From positions 62,001-126,000 of the forward strand of contig CAIYBN010000131.1 of the NCBI GenBank assembly GCA_903924465.1: a DNA stretch of 64,000 nt, written 5' to 3'. The stretch's first letter is position 1. Every line of letters starts with the position of its first letter. The notes under the pieces were generated by a model. The model was not told the DNA's origin. It saw nothing but the letters and a program-made list of their open reading frames with translations, and did not search any database. Source of the stretch: an uncultured Myxococcales bacterium. Lineage in GTDB: Bacteria > Myxococcota_A > UBA9042. Shown here one piece after another: positions 1 through 9,112 of the stretch. The position numbers were made by a program, and so were the translations under genes.

Positions 1-1
1 G

Positions 2-1180
2 CTCGTCTGGTTTGCCGCGCAACTCACGGGGCAATTCCGCGTGGGACTTCTCGCCGGCGTGCTGCTCGCCGTGTTGCCCAATCACGTGCACTTTTCGGCG
101 AGTGAGGAATTTGCCATCACCGGTCTGGCGCTGGCCTTGCTGAGCTGGGCGGCTTGGATGGATTGGCTGACCGCGTGCGGGCCCGTCGCGCTGGGGATCG
201 CGACCGTCGCGGCAGTCCTCGCCATGCAGTGTCGACCGGAGTTGACGCTGCTGCCTCTGATGCACCTGACCCTCTTTCTGGCGGTCGTGCCCCGTCGGGA
301 TTGGCCGGCAGTGCTGCGGCGCCGCAGTCTGTGGCTGGCGATCGGAGTCGCCGTGCTCGCCAGTTGGCACGTGCCGATGGACGTCCACACGCGCGGCGCC
401 TTTCCGGGCCTGTCTTCAACCGCGATGCGGCAAATCTGGCTACGGCTGGTGTGGCTGGATCAGGACTTGGCCACGTGGCCGATGTGGGCCTGGCTGCTTG
501 CCGGCTTGGCATTCGCCTTCACACGCGCGACTGCCCGCGCGCTCTGGCTGGCTGGCTGGTCTGCGCTGTTCACGGTCGTGCTCTTATCCCTGTATGCCGG
601 TTTTGGCGCGTATGCGTGGCGGATGCAGTTGCTGCCCGCTGCGCTGGCGTGTGTCGGGATGGCCTGGCTGGTGGAAGCGGCGCCGCGGCGGGCCATTGTC
701 GTTGCGACTGCGCTGGCGCTGACTGCGGGTCTGCAGCTGTGGGCTGTGCGTGAAGTGGTCGCGCGGCCCAGCCTGACCGAGTTGCAGTACCGTTTTCAAC
801 GACAGCACATCCAGGATTTGCCGCCTCGCGCGGAGATTCTCGCGGTCCTTTCGGCCCCGCTGGACCACTTGCCGCGGCTGGGTGGGCTGCGCGCCGGCGA
901 GACGCGGGTGCTCCACGATGCAACCGATCCGGCTGATCTTCCGCCCGCCGGTCCGGGCCTCGTCTGGTTGCAGTCCGCGGCGTGTTGGGTGCAATGGTCG
1001 GGTGAAGTGCGTGCGCCCATCGGGTTGCAACCGGCGTGCCAAGCCGTGCATGACCGCTACCGCATGGAACCGATCGCGGAGATGGACCTACCGCCAACGG
1101 ACGAGCTGTCCTTGGTTTCGGCACTGGCGCCAGGTCCGCGCGGCTACCGGATCGGCTACTATCGCCTGAAGCCGCGTTGA
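2..1180 (+). CDS. GT-C-like polytopic membrane protein, 5' truncated by the window edge
   Basis: The reading frame is open to the left edge (first full codon at position 2), so the annotated part is the C-terminal ~392 residues. It has about eight hydrophobic segments followed by a ~150-residue soluble tail. The stretch with PNHVHFSASEE after a membrane helix resembles the region after the early helices in dolichyl-phosphate-mannose/ArnT-type glycosyltransferases, so a lipid-linked-sugar transferase is a reasonable family guess, not a demonstration. No catalytic residue can be assigned because the N-terminal loop is missing. It is followed on the same strand, after ~130 bp, by the DUF4091 gene. 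An internal GTG at 41 is not a convincing start since the frame and hydrophobic pattern continue upstream. Confidence 0.6.
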   Translation, partial: LVWFAAQLTGQFRVGLLAGVLLAVLPNHVHFSASEEFAITGLALALLSWAAWMDWLTACGPVALGIATVAAVLAMQCRPELTLLPLMHLTLFLAVVPRRDWPAVLRRRSLWLAIGVAVLASWHVPMDVHTRGAFPGLSSTAMRQIWLRLVWLDQDLATWPMWAWLLAGLAFAFTRATARALWLAGWSALFTVVLLSLYAGFGAYAWRMQLLPAALACVGMAWLVEAAPRRAIVVATALALTAGLQLWAVREVVARPSLTELQYRFQRQHIQDLPPRAEILAVLSAPLDHLPRLGGLRAGETRVLHDATDPADLPPAGPGLVWLQSAACWVQWSGEVRAPIGLQPACQAVHDRYRMEPIAEMDLPPTDELSLVSALAPGPRGYRIGYYRLKPR

Positions 1181-1313
1181 CGCATTCGGTGGATGACTGG
1201 CGCTGCACACTCTGAATTTTATGGACAAAATGGCGCTTGACGCTCGATCCGCGGCGGTCCAGACTTGCCGGCACGCGCGCAATCATGGCTGGACGCGCAC
1301 AAAGGGTTCACGC

Positions 1314-3452
1314 ATGGGTTGCGCAACGTCATCGCGATGGCGCGTTCTTGCACTCGTTTGCATCGCTGGCCTGTGGGCCGCGGCGGCGAATGCTCTGGAC
1401 GTTCGGGCGTTTCCCGCTACCCATCGCATTCTCGACCGCGCAGGCTTGCCAGCCGGCGCCACGACGGTGTCCTTGGCGGCGAGTCGCGATGAATTCGAGG
1501 GATTTCAGCTGCTCGTCGTGGCAGACGCGGGCGACGCACAGGCGTTGAACATGACGCTGAGCGATTTCAGCGGTCCCAACGGCGCGCACATTCTCAGCGC
1601 CAACGCCGAGTTCTACCGCGAGCGTTATGTTCACGTCACGACGCCCTCGTTCTGCAACTACCCGTTCAACACGCAATGCGACGCGCATCCCGAGTACAAC
1701 CGCGTTGCCGGCGATTTTCCGGAACAATTGGTGCCGTTTCGCGACCCCTACGGCAGCAATGCCCCCGTCGCCGCACCGTTCGACGTCACGCCGGGTTCGT
1801 TTGCCGTCGTCTTTGTCGATCTGCACGTACCCAAGGATGCCGCGCCGGGCGACTACGCCGCGACGCTCACCGTCACCAGCGCAGCGACGAAGGTCGCCAC
1901 CGTGCCGGTCCAGCTGCATGTCTGGAATTTCACGATGCCAGCCAAGCGCAGCATCGCCACCGCCTATGGTTTTTCCGAAGGCAGCATCCGTCGCTATCAC
2001 GGCGGCCCTACGGGGCCGGACGACAAGGCTTACGCGCAGTTGGCGCGCAACTACGAACTGGAAGTCCACCGCCACCGCATTGACTACGAGACCTACAATC
2101 CCGGCCTCAACTTCCAATTCGCCAAGGATGGATCGCTTTTGCCCATCGATTTCAGCGCCTACGACGCGTTCTTGGCCCCGCGCATCGACGGCTCGTTGTT
2201 CCCCGACGGCGCTGGCCTCAACCGCTTCAACCTCGGCATGTTCGGCCCTGGCAACGGTACCGGCGGCTTGACCGACGCGCAGTTCTCCACCGTCACCGCA
2301 GCCGTCGCCGAGCACCTGCAAGCCAAAGGCTGGCTGTCCCACGTCTACCTGTATGCGACGGACGAGCCGTTCAGCATCTCCAATCCTGGCGCTTTTGATC
2401 GCATCGCAACAGATTCGAAATTGCTGCACAAGAACACAGACTTGTGGCACGGTCACGTGCTCGCCACCAGTCCTTGGTTCCCGCAGTTGGACGGGCTCAT
2501 CGACATCTGGTGCCCGGTCACCTCCATGTACGGAGACGGCTTGTGGGCAGACGGCAGCTTTCCGGGACACGAAAAGTACGTCGGCGAATTCGCCAAAGGC
2601 CGCGAACTCTGGTTCTACGTCTGCAACGCCGATTTCCCGCCGGAATTGGGCTACGACACGGACAGTCCGCTCGGATTTGAACCACGCCTCCTCAAGTGGG
2701 GCGCATGGGCTGAAGGCGCGACGGGCTTCCTGTTCTGGGAAATGAGCTATTGGCAGGATCCCACGCCCTGGGACACGCTCGCCAATCCCGCGCAATTCGG
2801 CGCAGCCCTTTCCCGCAACGGCGATGGCATTTTGCTCTTTCCCGGCGATCACAATGGCACGGCTGGCGGTGCGGGTTCGCCGCCCGAAGTGGCGATCAAC
2901 GGCCCGGTGGTGTCGATTCGCTTGAAGCAAATCCGCGATGGCCTGGAGGACTGGGAAATGCTGCGTTTGGCCGATAGCCTGGGCGGAAGTGCATTTGCCC
3001 GCAGCCAAGTCGCGCGCGTCTACACGCGGTTTGGCGCGCGCCTGGACGACAATTACACGCCCGCGCAGCGTCCTTGGGAAACTGACGACGCCGTGTTGCT
3101 CGACGCCCGCGCGCAGATTGCCCGCAAGATTGAGCATCTGCAGGATCCGACCCACTATCCGGACCCTGAAGCGGCGACGCCGACCGTGGCGGATGCCGGG
3201 ACGACCGACGCGTCGGCGCCCTTGGACGATCTCGCCGCACCGGCGGCTGTACCCGTACGCAACTCAGGATGTACCGCCGCACGCGCGGGCCAGTCCTGGG
3301 TTGGTTGGTCGATGCTGGCGTGGATCGGCGTGGCGCTCGGCTGGCGGCGTTCCGCCTTGCGAAAGCCGGGACTACGGCGAATTTCGAAAAAATCGTTGGC
3401 CGTTGATCAGGATCAACACAGAATCGCTGTGGAACCGGCACACTCTCGCTGA
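1314..3452 (+). CDS. Secreted DUF4091 protein with MYXO-CTERM-like tail
   Basis: 712 residues from the ATG at 1314, chosen because a clear signal peptide (about residues 1-27, ending near ANALDV) begins there; the frame is open further upstream without signal-like sequence. The body matches the DUF4091 type found beside glycoside hydrolases, including the C-terminal motif DGLEDWEMLRLAD. Residues ~630-660 are an Ala/Asp/Thr-rich linker. It is followed by a Gly-Cys, a hydrophobic helix and a basic cluster (GWRRSALRK), resembling a MYXO-CTERM sorting tail that would anchor the protein to the cell surface. Unusually, ~27 polar residues follow the basic cluster, and the DNA encoding that overrun holds the FNR box of the next operon. 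Role is probably carbohydrate-related; substrate unknown. Confidence 0.7.
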   Translation: MGCATSSRWRVLALVCIAGLWAAAANALDVRAFPATHRILDRAGLPAGATTVSLAASRDEFEGFQLLVVADAGDAQALNMTLSDFSGPNGAHILSANAEFYRERYVHVTTPSFCNYPFNTQCDAHPEYNRVAGDFPEQLVPFRDPYGSNAPVAAPFDVTPGSFAVVFVDLHVPKDAAPGDYAATLTVTSAATKVATVPVQLHVWNFTMPAKRSIATAYGFSEGSIRRYHGGPTGPDDKAYAQLARNYELEVHRHRIDYETYNPGLNFQFAKDGSLLPIDFSAYDAFLAPRIDGSLFPDGAGLNRFNLGMFGPGNGTGGLTDAQFSTVTAAVAEHLQAKGWLSHVYLYATDEPFSISNPGAFDRIATDSKLLHKNTDLWHGHVLATSPWFPQLDGLIDIWCPVTSMYGDGLWADGSFPGHEKYVGEFAKGRELWFYVCNADFPPELGYDTDSPLGFEPRLLKWGAWAEGATGFLFWEMSYWQDPTPWDTLANPAQFGAALSRNGDGILLFPGDHNGTAGGAGSPPEVAINGPVVSIRLKQIRDGLEDWEMLRLADSLGGSAFARSQVARVYTRFGARLDDNYTPAQRPWETDDAVLLDARAQIARKIEHLQDPTHYPDPEAATPTVADAGTTDASAPLDDLAAPAAVPVRNSGCTAARAGQSWVGWSMLAWIGVALGWRRSALRKPGLRRISKKSLAVDQDQHRIAVEPAHSR
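3403..3416. promoter_or_regulatory. Perfect FNR/CRP-family box upstream of the di-haem oxidoreductase operon
   Basis: TTGATCAGGATCAA is the exact FNR consensus TTGAT-N4-ATCAA. Its centre (3409.5) would place a class II start site near 3451, with the -10 window (3439-3444) reading CACACT, a weak match. The site lies inside the 3' end of the DUF4091 gene, about 80 bp before the next start codon. Expected binding partner is an oxygen- or NO-responsive FNR-family protein such as the one encoded at 21969-22709. Confidence 0.75.
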
Positions 3453-3496
3453 AGGGTTCAGCTTGGTCCCAGCCCGTCCTGCGCATGGAGCACACC

Positions 3497-5908
3497 ATGG
3501 TTTGCCAACCCTTTCTGCTTGCCCAACTCGCGAATTATCATCGCCTTTCACGGGCAAGCGTGGCGTGTTTCGCGGTGCTGCTGGTGAGCGCTTGCGGCCA
3601 GGCGAGCTCGCCCGTGGCGGCACCGGATACCCATGGACCGGTCGCGGAAGGCGTCCTGGGCGAGCTGGGCAAGCCGTGGCCGATCGCAACGGCCGACCAA
3701 CTGAAGACTTTTGACTTGGGCAAGGAAACGGATCTGCATCGGTTTACCCGCGCAGAGGGGTTGGGTCCGGCGTTCAACGTGACCTTCTGTGGCGCCTGCC
3801 ATGAGAAGCCGACGCCCGGCGGCAGCGCGGGTCTGTACCGGAACTTCTTCCTCGCGGGGACCAAAACTGCGGATGGCGCCTTTGTCATGGCCACATCCGC
3901 GGGCAACAAAAGTGGCGTCCTCCGCCTGTACACCTACGCAGCCGGAGAACCGGCGCGACCAGCCGTTGAGCCGACGCTCAATGTCATCGCCCAGCGCAAT
4001 CCGATTCCATTTTACGGCGCGGGGCTGCTCGCTGAATTGACCAACGCGGAGATCCTCAAGCGCGCCGATCCCGATGACGCGGACGGCGACGGCATTTCTG
4101 GCCGGCCGAATTGGGACCGTGGCTTTGTTGGCCGCTTTGGCCGCAAGTCGCAGACTGTCAGCATCGAAGCGTTCCTGCGTGGCCCTTTGTTCAACCATGC
4201 AGGCATTACCAGCAGCCCGCTGACCGACGACCAGCGCGCCGCATTGCCGGTGGATTCTTCGCTCAAGAGCATCACGACGTCGGCGGTGCTGCGGAACGCT
4301 TTGGCCGGGCTCAGCGAATTTGCCCAGGCTGCGGCCGCGGACACGCCGACTGTGGACGACGATGGTGTACCGGATCCGGAACTGGACGGCGCGAAGCTGT
4401 TCAACCTGGTCAGCTTTGTGATGCTCATGGCCGGCCCGAAGCCGGAGCCGGAGACGCCGCAGATCGCCCGCGGCCGACGGCTTTTTGACGCTGCGGATTG
4501 CGGCAAGTGCCACACGCCACGCTTGGACGGCAAGCACGGGCCATTGCCGGTGTATTCGGACTTGCTGTTGCACGACATGGGACCGGAACTGGCTGATGGC
4601 ATTGAGCAAGGTGTCGCCACCGGTGCCGAATTTCGCACCCATCCGCTGTGGGGCATCATCGCCGATGGGCCGTATCTGCATGACGGGCGATCGGCCACGC
4701 TGAAGGAAGCGATCCTCGCGCACGCGGGCGAGGCCAAGGTATCGCGCGACAAGGCTGCGGCGCTCACTGATGCGGAAATGGCTGATTTATTGGAGTTTCT
4801 CGCCTCCCTCGGTGGTCGCGATCAGGCGACTGCGGGGCTTTTGCCGCCCAATGCGCCGGTCCCGGCTGTCGGCGCGTATGGTGGCCCGCGGCGGACGCTG
4901 ACCGACGCGGAGATGCAGCAGTTCACGCAAGGACGCGGGCTGTTCGACCGCGATTATGGGCGCTCCTTCGGCGTCGGCGCGCCGCGCATGAACGGCGATT
5001 CCTGTCGGGCTTGCCACTTTGACCCGGTGATCGGCGGCTCTGGTCCGCGCGATGTCAATGCGATGCGGCACGGCTTGCTGGTCAACGGCGCGTTTGTGCC
5101 CCCGGTCGTCGGCACGTTGCTGCATCGCACGACGGCGCTGCCTGGCGTCACGAACGCGCCGCAGAAAGAAGCGACGATCTTTGAACACCGCCAAACGCCT
5201 CCGCTTTTTGGTGCAGGTTTGATCGACGCGATCCCCGATTCTGCCATCCTGGCGAACGCGGATCCGGACGACCTGAACGGCGACGGCATCCGCGGTCGCG
5301 CCAGTTGGACGGACGGCAAGCGCTTGGGACGGTTTGGCTGGAAGGCGAGCGTGCCGTCGTTGCAGGAGTTCATCCGCGACGCGAACTCGATGGAATTGGG
5401 CTTGACCGTGCCGTTCCTGGCGGGCCTGACGTTCGGTTTCTTGCAGGATGACGACGCGGTGGCCGATCCGGAACTGTCCCTCGACACGCTGAATCAACTG
5501 CTGTTTTACCTGACGGAACTGGCGCCGCCACCGCGCACGTCCACGGATCCGGTTGCGGAGACGGCGGGTGCGCAGGTGTTCCAGGATATCGGCTGCGCGG
5601 CGTGCCATGTGCCCAAGCTCGATTCGAGCAAGGGTCCGGTGCTGCTGTACTCCGATTTGCTGCTGCACGAGACGTCCGCGCCGGGTACGCCGGGCATCGA
5701 AGATGCAAGCGCTGGCATGCGCGATTTCCGCACCGCGCCGCTGTGGGGGCTCGCGAAGACCGCGCCGTACATGCACTCTGGTGAGGCCGATACCCTTGAG
5801 CAGTCCATCTTGCTGCACGACGGCGAAAGCAAAAAGAGTCGGGATGCGTTCTCCGCACTGCCCGCGGACAAACGCGCCCAAATCCTCGCGTTCCTGGGGA
5901 GCCTGTGA
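3497..5908 (+). CDS. Tandem-duplicated di-haem oxidoreductase (DUF1111/DHOR family) lipoprotein
   Basis: 803 residues from the ATG at 3497, preferred over the ATG at 3485 because GGAG lies 6 nt upstream. The signal peptide ends in a lipobox (VSAC), so the mature protein is membrane-anchored facing the periplasm. Four CXXCH haem motifs (CGACH ~98, CGKCH ~335, CRACH ~503, CAACH ~700) fall into two copies of the thiol oxidoreductase/di-haem oxidoreductase fold. Each copy has a GAGL near the middle and an F-x-HPLWG/F-x-T-x-PLWG-type segment before a late YLHDG or YMHSG motif. Most family members have one copy (~450 aa); here two are fused. First gene of a three-gene operon under an FNR box. Probable role: peroxidase-like or electron-transfer enzyme. 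Confidence 0.85.
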   Translation: MVCQPFLLAQLANYHRLSRASVACFAVLLVSACGQASSPVAAPDTHGPVAEGVLGELGKPWPIATADQLKTFDLGKETDLHRFTRAEGLGPAFNVTFCGACHEKPTPGGSAGLYRNFFLAGTKTADGAFVMATSAGNKSGVLRLYTYAAGEPARPAVEPTLNVIAQRNPIPFYGAGLLAELTNAEILKRADPDDADGDGISGRPNWDRGFVGRFGRKSQTVSIEAFLRGPLFNHAGITSSPLTDDQRAALPVDSSLKSITTSAVLRNALAGLSEFAQAAAADTPTVDDDGVPDPELDGAKLFNLVSFVMLMAGPKPEPETPQIARGRRLFDAADCGKCHTPRLDGKHGPLPVYSDLLLHDMGPELADGIEQGVATGAEFRTHPLWGIIADGPYLHDGRSATLKEAILAHAGEAKVSRDKAAALTDAEMADLLEFLASLGGRDQATAGLLPPNAPVPAVGAYGGPRRTLTDAEMQQFTQGRGLFDRDYGRSFGVGAPRMNGDSCRACHFDPVIGGSGPRDVNAMRHGLLVNGAFVPPVVGTLLHRTTALPGVTNAPQKEATIFEHRQTPPLFGAGLIDAIPDSAILANADPDDLNGDGIRGRASWTDGKRLGRFGWKASVPSLQEFIRDANSMELGLTVPFLAGLTFGFLQDDDAVADPELSLDTLNQLLFYLTELAPPPRTSTDPVAETAGAQVFQDIGCAACHVPKLDSSKGPVLLYSDLLLHETSAPGTPGIEDASAGMRDFRTAPLWGLAKTAPYMHSGEADTLEQSILLHDGESKKSRDAFSALPADKRAQILAFLGSL

Positions 5909-7284
5909 TGCTGCGACGCGCCAACTACCTGATGCTTGCCCTGTGCGTCGCCTGTTCATCCACGCCGGCAGCGTCGTCGGACGCGGGATCGACGGATGCC
6001 GGGAGCGATGTCGCCGTTGCGACGACCGATCCGCTGTCCATGCCTGAGATCCCGACGCTCAAAGTGGCTGACTTTGCCGCCGCGACGACCTGCAAGGATT
6101 GCCACGCGCAGCAGTTTGCCGAATGGAACGGTTCCCGCCACGCCTACGCCGTCAACGATCCGGTCTGGCAGGTCCTGGTCGGTTTGCGCCAGAAGGCGGA
6201 AAATGGCCTGCAGGATCGATTTTGCACGCAGTGTCATTCCGTGCTCGGCGTGCGTTCCGGCGAGATCAAGCCAGGCTTTGCGTTTGCTGATTTGACGCCG
6301 ACGGTCAAGGAAGGCGTGACTTGCACGGTTTGCCACCAGTCGGACTCCGTTGCCCGGACCCACAACGCCGGTTTGACGATGGCGAGTGACGGCAAGATGC
6401 GCGGCAACCTCGCGGGCGTACAGGCGACGCCGGGTCACGAGTCGACCGCCGGCACGCATTTGGCCGCGCCGGATTTCTGTGCGTCGTGTCATGACGTGAT
6501 TGAAATCAACAAGTTGCCACTGGAGCGGCCGTACGAGGAATGGCTTGATTCGCCAGCCAGCGGCAAGGGGCAGACGTGCCAGGATTGCCACATGGCCAAA
6601 TACGATGGTCAAGCGGCGAAAGACGGTCCGGCGCGCACGGGCTTGCATTCGCACCGTTTCATCGGCCTGGATCCGCCGGGCGCAGCGACCGGGTCAGACG
6701 CGCAGATGCAGGCGCAATTTGCCGCGGATCGCGATCAGCTGTTGGCCAGCGCGGCGAAGATCACGCTGGGCGCGGGTCCGATTCAGGCTGGGCAGACGAT
6801 GGACGTCACGGTGAATCTGGAGAACCGGATCGCCGGTCACAGCCTGCCGACGGGTACGACCTTTTTGCGCCAATGCTGGATCGAGGTGATTGCGACGGAC
6901 GACGCGGGCAAAGTGCTCTACGAAACCGGGACATTGGATGCCAATGGCGACCTGCGCGATCGCTGGAGCGATTTGGCGCCGTACGCGGATCACGATCTGG
7001 TGTCGCTCTCCTCTTCGCTGATCGATGCTGAAGGAAATCCCACGCTGTTTCCATGGCTTGCGGTGGAGCACAAACACGGCGCGTTGCGCGCGGGCGAGTC
7101 CAAGACTTGGACGTTCTTCGTGCCCGTACCCGCTGCGGCCACCGGCGCGGTGCACCTGACCGCGCGCCTGCGTCTCCGCAGCTATCCGCCCTTCCTCTTC
7201 CGTTTCGCCGGCGCCGCGGCCCTGATTCCGACCATCGTCGTCTACGATCTGGCCGCCGACGCGACGCAGGTGAACCTGCCGTGA
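5908..7284 (+). CDS. Five-haem c-type cytochrome lipoprotein (c554/HAO-related type)
   Basis: 458 residues. The ATG overlaps the preceding stop by one base (TGATG), indicating translational coupling. The signal peptide ends at a likely lipid-modified Cys16 and is followed by an Ala/Asp/Ser/Gly-rich linker. Five CXXCH motifs sit at ~62, 106, 139, 191 and 224, in an arrangement like the cytochrome c554/multihaem nitrogen- and sulfur-cycle cytochromes, with extra His residues for bis-His ligation (for example HSHRF ~237). Residues ~260-458 form a haem-free, beta-rich domain. Likely an electron-transfer partner of the di-haem oxidoreductase or of the large cytochromes encoded at 14975-21708. The substrate, if it is an enzyme, is unknown. 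Confidence 0.85.
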   Translation: MLRRANYLMLALCVACSSTPAASSDAGSTDAGSDVAVATTDPLSMPEIPTLKVADFAAATTCKDCHAQQFAEWNGSRHAYAVNDPVWQVLVGLRQKAENGLQDRFCTQCHSVLGVRSGEIKPGFAFADLTPTVKEGVTCTVCHQSDSVARTHNAGLTMASDGKMRGNLAGVQATPGHESTAGTHLAAPDFCASCHDVIEINKLPLERPYEEWLDSPASGKGQTCQDCHMAKYDGQAAKDGPARTGLHSHRFIGLDPPGAATGSDAQMQAQFAADRDQLLASAAKITLGAGPIQAGQTMDVTVNLENRIAGHSLPTGTTFLRQCWIEVIATDDAGKVLYETGTLDANGDLRDRWSDLAPYADHDLVSLSSSLIDAEGNPTLFPWLAVEHKHGALRAGESKTWTFFVPVPAAATGAVHLTARLRLRSYPPFLFRFAGAAALIPTIVVYDLAADATQVNLP

Positions 7285-7997
7285 CGGTACGGCGTGCGGG
7301 TTTGCCCTTGGTTCTACTGGCCCTTATCGGCTGTCGGACGCCAGATCCCGCGGTATCGTGTGGCGCTCCTCTGAGTGATTCGATAGACCGCGACGTGACG
7401 GTGGACCTGCTGGTCGACGACCAACTGGCGCCGCAGGCTGGAGAAACGGTACGTCGCGCGTTGCTTGATTGGGGTCAATGCCACGGGGCTCGCGTGGCGG
7501 TTCGCGTGCGCGTGGGCCGCGACCTGCCGGTGCCTTTTGCCATCCGCCACGACGCCCTGGCGCGCCTGACGCCCGACGCTGGGCAAAAATCGCTGACGGA
7601 GCCACTCGCGCACCTTGTCCGACAGATGGCAACGCCTCAGACGGTTTCCCTGAGCGTGGCGGTGCTGCGTGACCTGGCGCCGCCGGAATCTGCCGCGGCG
7701 TTGCTCCTGCCGGAACTGCACGGCTTGGGACTGCCGGCTACGGCGACGACCACGCAGAACCTGCCTTGGCTGCGCGACCTGCCGATGCACCGCGTGCCGA
7801 TGGTGCTGCTCTCCTGGGCGCAGATGGCCAACCAGCGCCCGCAGGAACAAGTCGCGACGCTGGCGCACGAGATCGGCCATGCCCTTGGTTTGGCCCATGA
7901 TATGCGGTCGGGCAACGCGATGGCACCTCAGGGCGGCCTGTGGCTCGACGCGGCGCAGGTCCAAGCGATGCGCGATGCTGTGGACGCGGTGCGCTAA
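7281..7997 (+). CDS. Metzincin-like zinc metalloprotease lipoprotein
   Basis: 238 residues from a GTG at 7281 that overlaps the previous stop (GTGA), so it is the third gene of the cytochrome operon. The signal peptide ends in LIGC, a good lipobox. The extended zinc motif HEIGHALGLAHD is near residue 195 and is followed by NAMAPQG, which fits a Met-turn. The fold before the motif is small and poorly conserved. Family knowledge suggests a small membrane-anchored metzincin; the target is unknown. Its presence in a cytochrome operon suggests a role in processing or quality control of envelope proteins (inference). Confidence 0.75.
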   Translation: MTVRRAGLPLVLLALIGCRTPDPAVSCGAPLSDSIDRDVTVDLLVDDQLAPQAGETVRRALLDWGQCHGARVAVRVRVGRDLPVPFAIRHDALARLTPDAGQKSLTEPLAHLVRQMATPQTVSLSVAVLRDLAPPESAAALLLPELHGLGLPATATTTQNLPWLRDLPMHRVPMVLLSWAQMANQRPQEQVATLAHEIGHALGLAHDMRSGNAMAPQGGLWLDAAQVQAMRDAVDAVR

Positions 7998-8007
7998 CCG
8001 CTCGACA

Positions 8008-9030
8008 TCACTTTGGAACTGCCCATTCCAGCAACGTGCCGTGCATCTTGCCTGGCCACGCGCCCATGTTTCCGCCGCCGGCGAGGGCGTCTCCGTTCGG
8101 CAGGCGCAGGACAAAATGCAAGGTGTCGTTGGTCAAGGAGTCGCTGACTTCCATGGAGGTTTGGCCGTCGAGGCTGTCGAACTCCAGCCAACCGGCGTCG
8201 CCACAGGTCCAGATGCTGCGGTCAAAAGTGTCAAAGCCCGACAGGCCGGTCTTGGCGTCGCGCAGCTTGTGCCAGTTGCCGGCCTCGTCGCGCAGCACGA
8301 CTACGCCGGTTTCCAGACCGCCCACGGCGAGGTATGTGCCACCCGCGAGCGCGCGCACGGTTGTCAGCTTGACGCCGGTGCCGCTGGCTTCCTGTTGCCA
8401 TTGGCTTCCGTCCCAATGCAAGGCCAAGCCGTCGTCGCCCACGACCACAACGTCGTTTGGCGCATGGCCATCGACCTTGAACAGGCGCAGGTTGGCCGGG
8501 ACGGCACTGGGCAACGCAACGCCGGACCACCCTTGGACATCGCGGTGTAGCAGGACCGGCGCCGCAGTCGTGTCGGGACGCGGATCGTCGCCGACGGCCC
8601 AGGCGTCGGTGGTCGAAAATGCCACGCAACCCCAAAGTTCGTCGCCAGCTGGCGTCGCCTCACTCGTCCAGTGACCCGCCGGGTCCCGCCACAACGCGCG
8701 CCGGCCGTTGCCCACGACGAGGAGGGCGCCGTCCGGCGTGCGCGATGCCCATGAGAGCAGTTTCCCCGATGGCGGCTGCAAGTCCACGAGCGCGCCGTTC
8801 TGCCAGATCCACGCGCCGCCGAGATCCGATTGTCCGCCGACCAGAACCGGTGCGCCATCGGCGAGCAACGTCCCGGACATGAAGAGACCGCCTGGGGCAT
8901 TCGCGGCGGCGACGTGCCACGTTCGCTCTGGCGTCGTCGCGGGTCGGGCCGTGTCACAGCCCAAGCATTGCGCCAGCCCGCACGTCATCAGGCAGCACCA
9001 GAGACCGAAGTGAGGGATTGCCGAATGCAT
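8008..9030 (-). CDS. Exported propeller-like repeat protein
   Basis: 340 residues from the ATG at 9030, where a Cys-rich hydrophobic signal begins; possible lipid attachment at Cys26 (CLGC) is weak. The mature part has repeated units with the pattern VxGxxG-hydrophobic-W, such as DAWAVGDD and VVVVGDDGLALHWDG, typical of BNR/Ycf48-like beta-propellers. No catalytic motif is visible. It follows ccsA on the same strand after 82 bp and is convergent with the protease gene. It is probably the distal gene of the large cytochrome operon, but the gap leaves room for an independent promoter. Function not recognised; a binding or assembly role in the periplasm is plausible. Confidence 0.6.
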   Translation of the reverse strand: MHSAIPHFGLWCCLMTCGLAQCLGCDTARPATTPERTWHVAAANAPGGLFMSGTLLADGAPVLVGGQSDLGGAWIWQNGALVDLQPPSGKLLSWASRTPDGALLVVGNGRRALWRDPAGHWTSEATPAGDELWGCVAFSTTDAWAVGDDPRPDTTAAPVLLHRDVQGWSGVALPSAVPANLRLFKVDGHAPNDVVVVGDDGLALHWDGSQWQQEASGTGVKLTTVRALAGGTYLAVGGLETGVVVLRDEAGNWHKLRDAKTGLSGFDTFDRSIWTCGDAGWLEFDSLDGQTSMEVSDSLTNDTLHFVLRLPNGDALAGGGNMGAWPGKMHGTLLEWAVPK

Positions 9031-9112
9031 CGTTGCCTCTCCACTCGCTCCCCAGCGGCCGTCAGTCTGCAAACGCCGGGCCCAGTCATCACGCGACGGG
9101 GGGCGCGCCGTG

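Noticed and set aside
7465..7478. TTGATTGGGGTCAA, a near-consensus FNR box
   Set aside because: It lies in the middle of the protease coding sequence with no gene start nearby and imperfect half-sites, so chance is the simpler explanation.
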